Shown piece by piece: positions 27,306-35,930 of a DNA stretch of 64,000 nucleotides; positions within the stretch are counted from its first letter, which is position 1, and every line of letters starts with the position of its first letter. The translations under genes were made by a program, and so were the position numbers. The stretch spans positions 81,838 through 145,837 of the forward strand of contig JBDHQI010000007.1 in the NCBI GenBank assembly GCA_039806955.1. The letters run 5' to 3'. Under the pieces are notes generated by a model. That model had not been told where the DNA came from. It did no database searches and was given only the letters and a program-made list of their open reading frames with translations. This stretch comes from JADLHS01 sp039806955. Lineage in GTDB: Bacteria > Verrucomicrobiota > Verrucomicrobiia > Limisphaerales > JADLHS01.

Positions 27306-28043
27306 ATGAATAATACACTGATTGTCATACCGACCTATAACGAGCGGGAGAACCTGCCGCGCATGGTCGCCAAATTATTGAGCCTGCCCGTGCCGGTGGA
27401 TTTGTTGGTGGTGGATGATAATTCGCCGGACGGTACGGGGACGCTGGCGGATGAACTCGCCGCGAAACATCCGGAGGTGCGAGTGTTGCATCGGAAGGAG
27501 AAGAGCGGGTTGGGCCGCGCGTATCTGGCGGGCTTCCGTTGGGCTTTGGAGCACGATTACGAGTTTATCTTCGAGATGGACGGGGATTTTTCTCACAACC
27601 CGGATGACATCCCGGCCTTTCTCGAAGCGGCGCGCGCCGCGGATTTGGTTCTCGGTTCGCGTTACTTGAATGGCATTCGCGTCATCAACTGGCCGCTGAG
27701 CCGGTTGATGCTCAGCAAGGGCGCGGCGTTCTACGTTCGCGCCATCACCGGTATGCCGTTCACCGATCCCACGGGTGGCTACAAATGTTTCCGCCGTCGG
27801 GCTTTGATCGCGCTGAAATTGTCCGAGGTGCAATCGAACGGTTACAGTTTCCAGATTGAACTGACGCACCGGTTATGGCGGCGCGGCTTTCGCGTGGTGG
27901 AAGTGCCGATTATTTTTACCGAACGTGCGGAAGGAAATTCCAAGATGTCCGGCAACATCGTCAGCGAGGCGTTGTTGATGGTTTGGAAATTATTTTTCCA
28001 AAACGGATGCCGGCGGCGACCACGGCCAGAGCGTCAGTCGTGA
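27306..28043 (+). CDS. Polyprenyl-phosphate mannosyltransferase (DPM1-like)
   Basis: A 245-residue family 2 glycosyltransferase. It has VIPTYNERENLP at the N-terminus, VVDDNSPDGTG (nucleotide-sugar site), EMDGDFSHNP (metal-binding DxD), GSRYLNG, and DPTGGYKCFRR in the acceptor region. This is the dolichol-phosphate mannosyltransferase type, which transfers mannose from GDP-mannose to a lipid carrier. It ends without membrane helices, like the soluble DPM1 catalytic unit. The product could feed envelope glycans. The O-antigen ligase gene is convergent, 19 bases away. Confidence 0.9.
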   Translation: MNNTLIVIPTYNERENLPRMVAKLLSLPVPVDLLVVDDNSPDGTGTLADELAAKHPEVRVLHRKEKSGLGRAYLAGFRWALEHDYEFIFEMDGDFSHNPDDIPAFLEAARAADLVLGSRYLNGIRVINWPLSRLMLSKGAAFYVRAITGMPFTDPTGGYKCFRRRALIALKLSEVQSNGYSFQIELTHRLWRRGFRVVEVPIIFTERAEGNSKMSGNIVSEALLMVWKLFFQNGCRRRPRPERQS

Positions 28044-28062
28044 CCGGCGCACGGTGCGCGGC

Positions 28063-29973
28063 TTATTCCGTCAGGCGTTTCATTTCTTCATGCAGCTTTT
28101 GCAGTAATGGGTCCTGCACCGCTTCCAACAGTCGTTGATTGGCCAATCTCAAATTGCTGGCCGCCACTTCGTTGTCTTTACGGTACAGGTAGAGCGAGCG
28201 TTCCAGCCAGGGACGCGCGTTGGCGTACTCGCCGCTTTCCACAAAATGCCGGCCAATCAATGCCGAGGTGAAATAGCCGTTCGGGTCCACGGCGTCCGCC
28301 TTGAAGAATAAGGGGCCGGCTTCGTCGTGTTTGCCCAGAAAGTCCAGCACCATGCCCCAGCCGGTGTAGTTGTAATTGTTGTAGGGATTGTTAGCGATGC
28401 CGAGTTGATACCAGCGCACCGATTGCTGTGCGAGTTCGAAGTGCGCGCTTTCTCCCAGGAAACTGTGTTCACGATAAATGTCCCCGAGTCGCTGCGCCGT
28501 GATGTAATTATCCGGCTCGATTTCGTAAGCGTGCTCCAAGGCCCGGGCTTGTTCCAGCGAGTTGGCTTTTAATTGCGCCGCCTCCTGCAGGCGCAGGCTC
28601 TCGCGCCCCAGGCGGAAGCTTTGTTGGCCGAGATAGAGAATTGATGCCCCGAGCAGCAGGGTGGCGATGAGCCGGGTGGGCCAGCGAAGCGAATACCAAT
28701 GGCGCTCGGTGGCGAAACGATAATGGCTGCTTAACAGGGCGGCTAGCGTCGTGGCCACGATGGCGTTGGCGGGGATGTGCAGGTTGAAGTCCATTACGGA
28801 GTGAAACGCGAGGGCGATCAACCCGGTGGTTGCGCCCAGCACGAACGCAAATTTGTCGCTTTGACTGGAGGAGAAAACGCCGCCGTCACGCTGTACCTTG
28901 CGCCAGATTGAAACGATTCCGAAAATGAACAATCCCAATCCAACCGCAACCACCGCCGCGCCCACGACGCCCCAGTCCGTCAGCAGATTCAGGTAATCGT
29001 TATGAACGCGTTCCGGCTGCAACTGGGTTGTGGAAGCCCGATACGCGCGAAAGCGCAGATCGTAATGTGCCGGACCAACACCCCACCATGGGTGATCTTG
29101 CCACATGCGTACTGCGGCTTTCCACAGATCAGCACGCGTGTCCAGTTCAAGCTTGCCGGACTGCATGGCCAGGTTGATGCGGCGCTGAAAAAAATCGGTC
29201 TTCTTGCCGACAATGATTCCACCCGCGAGCAGCGCCACGAGCAAGCCGAGGGCCGGCCAGCGGAAGGAGCGATGACTCAACAATAGCAGCGTCAGCACGA
29301 GTACGGCGAGCGCAGTGGAAATCCACCCGGCGCGTGATGCCGTCACCACGATGCCGACGAGTATCGTCAACGTGGCGTAACCGACGAGAATCTTGGTCAA
29401 GGCCTTGCCGCGTCCGACCAGCGTGTAAGTCACGCCCAGCGGCAGAAGCATTTCCAGAAACCCGGCCAGATGGTTCGGACAAATATATGTGCCGCTCCCT
29501 CTGCCGATGTAGCCCGAGTGAAAACCCCAGACGTTATCCGATTTGGTGGCGAATTGAAAAACGGCGTAGAACGAAATGGCCGTGGCCAGCCCCAGCCAGG
29601 TAAAGCTGATAATTTGCGTGGATTCCTGGCGCTGCAGATTGTTCACGATCAGAAAGAACAGCACCGCGTAAGTCAGGATTCGCAGCAACTCCTGCCGCGC
29701 GACGTATTCCACATCGCTGGTCAGGTAACGACCCACCGCGTAGGCGGTGAAGGTCAACACCGCCCAACTGAGCGGCGGGAAAAGGATTTTGGGCCGTTCG
29801 CTCAACCAGCAGCGCGCCAGCCACAATAACGCCGCGCCCGCCGTGAGCGCTTGCACCACCACCATGTCTTGAAGCCGGGCGGCACCAAACGCCAACGGAC
29901 TGAAGACCAGGATCAGGAGTACCATCGCGAGGATGCCGCGCTCGCACCATTGATCAAGGGTTTCCCGAAGCAT
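28063..29973 (-). CDS. O-antigen ligase-family protein with C-terminal TPR
   Basis: A 636-residue membrane protein with about 12 hydrophobic helices in the first 430 residues. The large loop (about 280-330) carries the Wzy_C family signature: MWQDHPWWGVGPAHYDLRFR and the RVHNDYLNLLTDWG motif. The helical, soluble C-terminus (about 450-636) has TPR-like repeats (LEQARALEHAYEIEPDNYITAQRLGDIY). Proteins of this type ligate or polymerise glycans on the periplasmic face, for example O-antigen to lipid A core. The acceptor may also be a protein. It is convergent with the mannosyltransferase gene. Confidence 0.86.
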   Translation of the reverse strand: MLRETLDQWCERGILAMVLLILVFSPLAFGAARLQDMVVVQALTAGAALLWLARCWLSERPKILFPPLSWAVLTFTAYAVGRYLTSDVEYVARQELLRILTYAVLFFLIVNNLQRQESTQIISFTWLGLATAISFYAVFQFATKSDNVWGFHSGYIGRGSGTYICPNHLAGFLEMLLPLGVTYTLVGRGKALTKILVGYATLTILVGIVVTASRAGWISTALAVLVLTLLLLSHRSFRWPALGLLVALLAGGIIVGKKTDFFQRRINLAMQSGKLELDTRADLWKAAVRMWQDHPWWGVGPAHYDLRFRAYRASTTQLQPERVHNDYLNLLTDWGVVGAAVVAVGLGLFIFGIVSIWRKVQRDGGVFSSSQSDKFAFVLGATTGLIALAFHSVMDFNLHIPANAIVATTLAALLSSHYRFATERHWYSLRWPTRLIATLLLGASILYLGQQSFRLGRESLRLQEAAQLKANSLEQARALEHAYEIEPDNYITAQRLGDIYREHSFLGESAHFELAQQSVRWYQLGIANNPYNNYNYTGWGMVLDFLGKHDEAGPLFFKADAVDPNGYFTSALIGRHFVESGEYANARPWLERSLYLYRKDNEVAASNLRLANQRLLEAVQDPLLQKLHEEMKRLTE

Positions 29974-30351
29974 ATTGACGCCAAACGTATCTCAACTCAG
30001 TTAAACGCGGACGGCAGACAGCGCGTGATCCGATGTGGCGCGGGACGATCCCATCCCGGTTGCCATTCTGAAATTGATGTGGTTTTGCTTAACAGCACCT
30101 TGCGCCCTCGGGCGACTGATTTGGTTTGGCGGGTGAGGTCAATGATCACAGCGTGTCATGAAGACTGCCCGGATCGGTTTCCGCCGTAAAGTTCATTTCT
30201 CACGCCACCGGTTCGAGATGACAATCCAGTCGAAGCGGTGGTCGGTTCGGAATATCTCGGCCGATGAAACGACACCCTGCCGTTTACCCGACCGGCTTTG
30301 AAAGCATTGCCTTGATGCACGACGTACGAAATCACCCTTTGATGCTCCGGC
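29974..30351. other. Intergenic region, no gene seen
   Basis: These 378 bases lie between two minus-strand genes. Only short, low-complexity frames are present. I find no terminator hairpin with a T tract and no recognisable repeat. Confidence 0.5.
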
Positions 30352-31404
30352 TCAACATCTGGCGTAGGGACAATCGCCGTCCGGCGTGGATTCCGAGGGG
30401 TGATAACTCGCCGTCTCCGCCCGTTTTTCTTCGTGGGCAAAGATCGAACCGGCGCCGGCGGCGAGTTCCTGGAGTCGGGTCAACTCGGTGGTGGTAACTG
30501 GCCGATCGTCTTTCGCTGCCAGAATGGCTTTGTCGAGCAGATCGAGAAACGATGGGGGCACGCCGGAGGCGACGCCGGGTTGCGACCAGGCGAAGCGCAG
30601 GGAAAGCGCAACTTCCTCCTGGGCCTCGGTGGTGCGATACCACCAGTTGCGGGTGCGCTCGACGTCCTTGGGCCACGCGCCGCGTGACATGGGTTTGATC
30701 GCGATCACGCCCGCGCCGTGCGCCTTGGCTCGTTCCAGCACTTCCTTACCGAACCCGCGATTGAGGTACTCGGTGAAATTGATCGGAAACATCACAGTGT
30801 CGAAGCGGAACTTCTCCATCACCGCCAATGCAGCTTTGGTGGTGTGCGCGGAGAAACCGATGTGTTTGATTTTCCCCTGCTCGCGCGCCTGCAATACGGC
30901 TTCAAGCGCGCCTCCCGGACTCAACACCTGGCGCACTTCCGGTTCCGTGACCAAATGATGCAATTGATATAAATCGAAGTGGTCGGTCTTAAGCTGCTTC
31001 AGCGAGTTCTCCAATTCGGCCCGCACGCCGGCGGCCTCGCGCTGTCTCGTTTTACAGGCCAGAAAAATGTTGTCGCGGTTCACGTCCTGCAACGCAATCC
31101 CTAACTTGGTTTCGCAAACCCCGTTGCCGTAAGCCGGGGCGACATCGAAGAAATTCACCCCCCGTTCAAACGCCTGGCGCACCGCAGTGTTGCATTGTTC
31201 CTGTTCAACATGATTCAGGGAAAGTCCGGGGAATGTGACGATGGAAACACTTCGTCCCGTGCGGCCCAGTTGGCGGCGGGGCAACCCGGCGACCTTCTCA
31301 ATCGTTGGGTCTGGTTTGCTGGCGGCCAGGATTTGTTCGAGTGACAGGGCGTAACTCGCAGCGGCGGCACTGGTGGTGACTTGGAGGAACCGGCGGCGTT
31401 TCAT
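30352..31404 (-). CDS. Tat-exported aldo/keto reductase
   Basis: About 350 residues. The N-terminus KRRRFLQVTTSAAAASYALS is a twin-arginine-type export signal. The rest is an aldo/keto reductase barrel with the catalytic tetrad in place: Asp and Tyr in NFFDVAPAYGNG, Lys in FLACKTRQRE, and His in LYQLHHLV. Exported members with Tat signals are frequent in Verrucomicrobiota and Planctomycetota. The cofactor or substrate is unknown. ATG 31419 is an alternative start five codons upstream. It is divergent from the Gfo/Idh oxidoreductase, 169 bases apart. Confidence 0.88.
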   Translation of the reverse strand: MKRRRFLQVTTSAAAASYALSLEQILAASKPDPTIEKVAGLPRRQLGRTGRSVSIVTFPGLSLNHVEQEQCNTAVRQAFERGVNFFDVAPAYGNGVCETKLGIALQDVNRDNIFLACKTRQREAAGVRAELENSLKQLKTDHFDLYQLHHLVTEPEVRQVLSPGGALEAVLQAREQGKIKHIGFSAHTTKAALAVMEKFRFDTVMFPINFTEYLNRGFGKEVLERAKAHGAGVIAIKPMSRGAWPKDVERTRNWWYRTTEAQEEVALSLRFAWSQPGVASGVPPSFLDLLDKAILAAKDDRPVTTTELTRLQELAAGAGSIFAHEEKRAETASYHPSESTPDGDCPYARC

Positions 31405-31572
31405 AATGTTTGCATTCATACCATCGCCCCGCCCACCGTGCAAGCTCCGGGGGCGCCCGCCGTTGCGGGAGCGTCGGGTCGCGACTCCGGTTGGCCGGCG
31501 GCCTTCGGGTTGCCGGTTGGAGCAGTAAAGAATCACCTTTCAAAGCTGAGCGCGGTTTGGGTAAGCTCGGCA

Positions 31573-32592
31573 ATGGCCGTGAAGATCAAAGTTGCGGTTC
31601 TCGGGACCGGTTCATTGGGCAAGGAGCATGTGCGCATCTACGCGCAGTTGGCCACGGAACAGGAAGCGGAATTGGTGGCGATTTACGATACGAATGTTGA
31701 AGCCGCGCGGCAGATTGCGTCGAAACATCGCGTGCCGGTAGCGCCTTCCTTGGGCGCGGCCATCGCCGCCGCCGACGCGATCAGCATCGTCACCCCCACG
31801 CACACTCATTATGAACTGGCGCAACAGTGTCTGGCCCGGGGCAAGCACGTACTGCTCGAAAAACCGATGACCGACGACGCGACCGAGGCCGCGGCATTGA
31901 TTGAGTTGGCGCAAAAAAACAACTGTGTTTTGCAGGTCGGTCTGGTGGAGCGTTTCAATCCGGTGTTCACGTATCTGGAATCAGTCGCCACGCAACCGCG
32001 GTTCATCGAAGCGCACCGGCTCTCACCTTATCCGAAACGCAGCACGGATATTGGCGTGGTGTTGGACCTGATGATTCACGATCTGGACGTGGTGCTGGCG
32101 TTCGTGAAATCCCCGGTGGTCCGCGTGGATGCGGTGGGCATTCCGGTGCTGAGTCAGTCGGAGGACATTGCCAATGCCCGGCTGCATTTCGCCAATGGTT
32201 GCGTGGCGAATCTGACGGCCAGTCGCATCAGCCCCGAGCGGATGCGCAAGATCCGCGTGTTTAGTGGTCCGGATCACAAGTGCTACATTTCCCTGGACTA
32301 CCGGGCGCAGGAAGGATTTATCTATCGCATCGCCCGGACGGATGAAAAGGAAAGTTCATTGCTCAAAAAACTGCTCGCTTCACGCGGCTCGACCATCGTG
32401 AGTGAGTATCAAAATCTTCGGATCGTGCGCGAACCGGTGCCGATCCAGAAAGGCGAGCCGTTGAAACTGGAGTTGCAGCACTTCGTCCGTTGTGCGCGCG
32501 AAAAACAAACGCCGCGCGTCAGCGGTGTGGCGGCGAAGCTGGCGCTGGATCTGGCCTTTGAAATTACCCGACAGGTGCAGCAGTGCAGATGA
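31573..32592 (+). CDS. Gfo/Idh/MocA-family oxidoreductase
   Basis: A 339-residue NAD(P)-dependent oxidoreductase. It has the Rossmann motif VLGTGSLGKEH near residue 10, the family EKP motif (LLEKPMTDD), and a C-terminal alpha/beta domain. Placed just before lpxB, it resembles oxidoreductases in lipid A gene clusters of this phylum. Those include GnnA-like enzymes that oxidise the 3-position of UDP-GlcNAc to make 3-amino lipid A, but no transaminase partner (GnnB) is in the window. The start is the ATG giving AVKIKVAVLG; the upstream open frame is antisense to the neighbour. Confidence 0.85.
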   Translation: MAVKIKVAVLGTGSLGKEHVRIYAQLATEQEAELVAIYDTNVEAARQIASKHRVPVAPSLGAAIAAADAISIVTPTHTHYELAQQCLARGKHVLLEKPMTDDATEAAALIELAQKNNCVLQVGLVERFNPVFTYLESVATQPRFIEAHRLSPYPKRSTDIGVVLDLMIHDLDVVLAFVKSPVVRVDAVGIPVLSQSEDIANARLHFANGCVANLTASRISPERMRKIRVFSGPDHKCYISLDYRAQEGFIYRIARTDEKESSLLKKLLASRGSTIVSEYQNLRIVREPVPIQKGEPLKLELQHFVRCAREKQTPRVSGVAAKLALDLAFEITRQVQQCR

Positions 32593-32713
32593 ATCAGTGC
32601 CTCGTTTCAGGGCTGAAAATATGAAACCGCCCTTCTTCATGATCGTCGTGAGCAACCGGAGTGACGGATATTGTCGGCTTTACGAGGCTTGCGACGGGAT
32701 GTATTAGTTAGCC

Positions 32714-32905
32714 ATGCAAAGCATCCGTTACGTGTACTGGCAGGATGGTGACGCCAGGCTCGGCCACTTGGAGGAATTTCCCGATTACCTGACGCAGGGC
32801 GAGTCGCTGGCCGATTTGGAAGAGCATTTGCGTGATTTGCACAAGGAGTTGACCAGTGGCGAACTTCCCGCCGTGCGCCGCGTGGCAGAACTGCAAGTCT
32901 CGTGA
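32714..32905 (+). CDS. hicB: HicB-like antitoxin, short form
   Basis: A 63-residue protein of the short HicB type: YVYWQDGDARLGHLEEFPDY, TQGESLADLEEHLRDLHKEL, ending VRRVAELQVS. It has the partial RNase-H-like fold of HicB but no DNA-binding tail. Its stop codon overlaps the start of the hicA-like sequence (GTGA). This is the usual coupling of a toxin-antitoxin operon in the antitoxin-first order. The toxin gene that follows is frameshifted, so this antitoxin may have no active partner. Confidence 0.85.
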   Translation: MQSIRYVYWQDGDARLGHLEEFPDYLTQGESLADLEEHLRDLHKELTSGELPAVRRVAELQVS

Positions 32906-33086
32906 AGCGCGTCGAGCTAATCCAACGTCTGAACGAAATGGGCTGCATTTTCATCCGGCACGGCGGCAAACATGATTGGTATCAGAATCCTCGCACCAAA
33001 ATGTGTCAGCCGGTGCCGCGTCACACCGCGAACTCAAGGAATTTTTGGCGCGAAGCATCATCAAAAAATTGAGCGATGCCGCGTGA
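32902..33086 (+). pseudogene. hicA: Frameshifted HicA-like toxin
   Basis: The GTG start overlaps the hicB stop. The frame begins VKRVELIQRLNEMGCIFIRHGGKHDWY, with the double-stranded-RNA-binding-like fold and the catalytic-type His in RHGGKHDW. At about 33022-33027 the run 'cacaccgc' breaks the frame. The normal continuation VPRH-RELKEFLARSIIKKL is readable one frame over and ends at 33086. Left uncorrected, the frame stops at 33072 with an unrelated tail. An extra AC dinucleotide explains this exactly. Confidence 0.78.
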
Positions 33087-33128
33087 TCGTTTTCCACGCC
33101 GCCGCTGGTGCGGTGTCAGAATAAAATC

Positions 33129-34328
33129 GTGAAACCACTTTCTATCATGCTGATCGCGGGCGACCCCAGTGGGGATGAACTCGCGGCAGAATTGGTGACG
33201 GCCTTGCGGGAAAAAGTTCCGTTGCGCCATTGTCACACCTCGGTGGACGTGCAACCGTTGCACACTTCGCTCGCGCCCCGCTTTTTTGGTGCGGGCGGCC
33301 CCCGGATGGCGTCGGCGGGAGTGGAAATCGTGTGCGACCTGACGCGGTATTCAGTAATTGGTCTCGCTGAAGTCTTGAAAAATTTCGGCGCTTTTCGTCG
33401 CGCTTTCAAACAACTGAAAACAATCGCCCGACAGCGTGAACCGGAAGTCATCGTGGGTGTGGATTCCAGCGGCTTCAACCTGCGGTTTGCACGCGCCATT
33501 CACGCCCAGGTGCGGAAGCAGCACGGTTGGTTTCAAAACTGGCATCCGAAACTGGTGCAGTTCGTTTCCCCGCAGGTCTGGGCCTCGCGACCCGGACGCG
33601 CCTACGCTCTGGCGGAATATTGCGATCTGCTGTTGAGCATTTTTCCGTTTGAGAAACCGTGGTATGCCCGGCGGGTGCCGAAGCTGTGCGTGGAATTTGT
33701 CGGACATCCGATGTTGGGTCGTGCGCAGTCACCTGCGCCACTCAAGGCAGATTCGGCTGCGACAGCGCAGATCGTATTGCTGCCTGGCAGCCGGCGGGAC
33801 GAAGTGCGCCGGCACGGACCATTGGTCATTGCGGCCTTCGAAAAATTGCGTCGTGAAATTCCGACCCTGACGGGAAAGTTGATCGTGCCGAACGAAATGT
33901 TGGCGGCATTGGTCAAGACGGCTCCCTTACCCGCCGGGCTTGACGTGCAGGTGGGGGGCTTGGCGGAAGTGTTGCCGACCGCGCAACTGGCGCTCACCAA
34001 GTCGGGCACGATCACCATGGAATGTGCATTTCACGGGGTCCCGGCGGTCGTGTTCTATAAAACCTCGTGGCCGACGTATTGCATTGGTCGCCGTCTCGTT
34101 ACTGTGAAATATCTGGCCATGCCCAACCTCTTGGCCAATGCGCCGATTTATCCTGAGTTGGTGCAATCGGCGGCGACGCCGGATCATCTGGCCCGCGCCG
34201 CTTTGGAATTGTTGCGTGATGAGAAACACCGGATTCAAGTTCAGCAACAACTGGCGTCAGTGATCGCGATGTTGGGGGCGCCGGGGGCTCCTGAACGCGC
34301 CGCCGAAGCCGTTTTGAGTTTGCTATAG
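33129..34328 (+). CDS. lpxB: Lipid-A-disaccharide synthase
   Basis: About 399 residues. LpxB condenses UDP-2,3-diacylglucosamine with lipid X to make the lipid A disaccharide at the inner membrane. Visible family landmarks are MLIAGDPSGDELAAEL at the N-terminus, FFGAGGPRM, YSVIGLAEVLKNF, VGVDSSGFNLRFA, VSPQVWASRPGRA, and VLLPGSRRDEVRRH in the donor-binding half. The KSGTITMECAFHG motif follows near residue 295. GTG 33129 is chosen because it places the conserved N-terminus correctly. Its presence shows a Gram-negative lipid A-containing envelope. Confidence 0.94.
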   Translation: MKPLSIMLIAGDPSGDELAAELVTALREKVPLRHCHTSVDVQPLHTSLAPRFFGAGGPRMASAGVEIVCDLTRYSVIGLAEVLKNFGAFRRAFKQLKTIARQREPEVIVGVDSSGFNLRFARAIHAQVRKQHGWFQNWHPKLVQFVSPQVWASRPGRAYALAEYCDLLLSIFPFEKPWYARRVPKLCVEFVGHPMLGRAQSPAPLKADSAATAQIVLLPGSRRDEVRRHGPLVIAAFEKLRREIPTLTGKLIVPNEMLAALVKTAPLPAGLDVQVGGLAEVLPTAQLALTKSGTITMECAFHGVPAVVFYKTSWPTYCIGRRLVTVKYLAMPNLLANAPIYPELVQSAATPDHLARAALELLRDEKHRIQVQQQLASVIAMLGAPGAPERAAEAVLSLL

Positions 34329-34478
34329 CCTGGGGGTGGTGGAAACGCGCCATGGCAAAATTGCGGCATCGGCTTACCAGGTTGGTGGCGGCTTCAAGAA
34401 AAATTCGGCAGGCCGGTATCGAGACTTGCGGCGATCTGAACTGGAATTGACTCTGGCTTCGCCAGCGACAACCATGAG

Positions 34479-34880
34479 GTGGTGCTGAAGCGGGTTTCCA
34501 AGTGGACGTTGGTGGCGGCACTCTCATTGGCAATGGGAGCGCATTGGGCCTTGCTGCAACCGATCGCCTGGGTCGGCATGATGATTAGTTACTCCCGGGA
34601 CGCTTCGTTCACTGAAGCCGTGAGCAAAACTTTTGACGGCAAACATCCCTGTGCGCTTTGCAAAGTCATTCAGGAAGGTCGTCAGGATAGCCGGCAACCA
34701 AACCAGCAGCAGAATTCGGATGCGCTCAAATTTGATTTTGGTTTGGTTGCCTCTGTTGAAGCTTTTGTCATCGCCGAAGTCTTTCCCCCCATTCCCGCTA
34801 CTGCGCCGACGTTGAACTCACGTTCGGATGAGCCGCCGAAACCGCGTCCACGATCCCATTCGCTTCTCCATTCTGTTTAA
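34479..34880 (+). CDS. Small exported protein with HPCxxC motif
   Basis: A 133-residue protein of unknown function. It begins with a hydrophobic export signal (LVAALSLAMGAHWALL), followed by a short region and the motif DGKHPCALCKVIQEG near residue 55. The C-terminal half is proline-rich and polar. The His-Cys-x2-Cys arrangement suggests metal or redox chemistry in the periplasm. A second protein of the same style lies at 36776. No ATG is present; the start is GTG and uncertain. It begins the group of genes leading to the zinc-uptake genes, which suggests a metal-linked role. Confidence 0.6.
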   Translation: MVLKRVSKWTLVAALSLAMGAHWALLQPIAWVGMMISYSRDASFTEAVSKTFDGKHPCALCKVIQEGRQDSRQPNQQQNSDALKFDFGLVASVEAFVIAEVFPPIPATAPTLNSRSDEPPKPRPRSHSLLHSV

Positions 34881-34882
34881 GC

Positions 34883-34919
34883 GACCGCATTGGGCCAACC
34901 TACCGTTGGGGTTGCGGTC
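34883..34919 (+). terminator. Possible terminator hairpin after the HPCxxC gene
   Basis: GACCGCA (34883-34889) pairs with TGCGGTC (34913-34919), with an additional inner CCAAC/GTTGG stem. There is no strong T tract, so it may be a weak terminator or another RNA structure. A further GC stem (34987-35015) lies just before the next gene. Confidence 0.35.
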
Positions 34920-35089
34920 CTGATTTGAATTACACGCGGAGGGATTATTTCCATTCCGTCTTTCCGAAGCTGCCGGTGGAACGTCACGCCGCCCGCGAAC
35001 TTGTGCGGGCTGGCGGACTGAAACTTCCAACGGGGCGTCACGATAGCAATTTGAGAAATTTTAGAAACGAGAAATCAAGAGTTTGAAGT

Positions 35090-35911
35090 ATGCAAAGTAT
35101 GATTAAATTTTCAGTGAGCGCGCTCGTAATGGCGTGCGGGTTAGGTTGGGGGCGAGCCGAGGTATTGACCGCGGTGCCCATGCAGGGCGGGATGCTAATG
35201 CCGATGGTGGCCTATCACGCGGAGACCGACCGCATGCAGGTCGCAATGCCGGATGAAATTCCACAACTCACGCCGTTGCTGGTGAGTCATCCCGGTGCGG
35301 GTTTTGATCCGGCGGATCCGTGGTTTGACGCGCTCGATCCGAGCCGGCAAGGCGCGTCGTTCAGCCGCCGTTATGGATTTATCATGGATAGCATGAGCGA
35401 TCCGCTGCCGACGGGCACGCAGATGTGGATTCGCAAATTGGCCGGCCCATCGGAGTTGCGGTTCTATGACTACATGGGCACGGCGCCGAAGGCGATGACG
35501 CCGATTTTTGGAACTGAGGGCGTAACGAATGCGCTGTATTGGAATGGCCTGATGTATCATCCCTTGGTGACCGCACCGCCGGGGGCCAACGGCTATACCG
35601 CCGTGTTCGAAGTCTATCTGGTGGATACCATCGCTAACCGGGAATTGCCGGCAACATCCAGTGGACCGCTGACTTTCGAGTTCACCAATCAACCAGATGG
35701 ACGACCGCTCCTGACCTTGACGCCGGACCTTCGGCTGACCTGGTCGGCGGAAGTGGTTGCCAATTGGACGCTCGAAGCCGCGCCAAGACCGGATCAGGTG
35801 ACCGCCTGGAGCGCTGTAACCAACACGCCCGCACGGCGTGGAGAGCTTATGGAAGTGCAATTGGAGCCAACATCGGCGCCCCAGTTTTTCCGGATGCGTT
35901 ATCAATACTGA
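35090..35911 (+). CDS. Secreted protein of unknown function
   Basis: A 273-residue protein with an N-terminal signal peptide (IKFSVSALVMACGLGWGRA). The mature part begins with a Met/His-containing segment (MQGGMLMPMVAYHAETDRMQV) and continues as a beta-rich domain (GTQMWIRKLAGPSELRFYDYMG, LYWNGLMYHPLV, YTAVFEVYLVD). It ends in the Verrucomicrobiota-type FFRMRYQY terminal beta module. I recognise no family. The methionine- and histidine-rich start and its place between two metal-cluster genes make metal binding plausible but unproven. Confidence 0.65.
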   Translation: MQSMIKFSVSALVMACGLGWGRAEVLTAVPMQGGMLMPMVAYHAETDRMQVAMPDEIPQLTPLLVSHPGAGFDPADPWFDALDPSRQGASFSRRYGFIMDSMSDPLPTGTQMWIRKLAGPSELRFYDYMGTAPKAMTPIFGTEGVTNALYWNGLMYHPLVTAPPGANGYTAVFEVYLVDTIANRELPATSSGPLTFEFTNQPDGRPLLTLTPDLRLTWSAEVVANWTLEAAPRPDQVTAWSAVTNTPARRGELMEVQLEPTSAPQFFRMRYQY

Positions 35912-35930
35912 CTCGACTGGAAGGCCGAGC

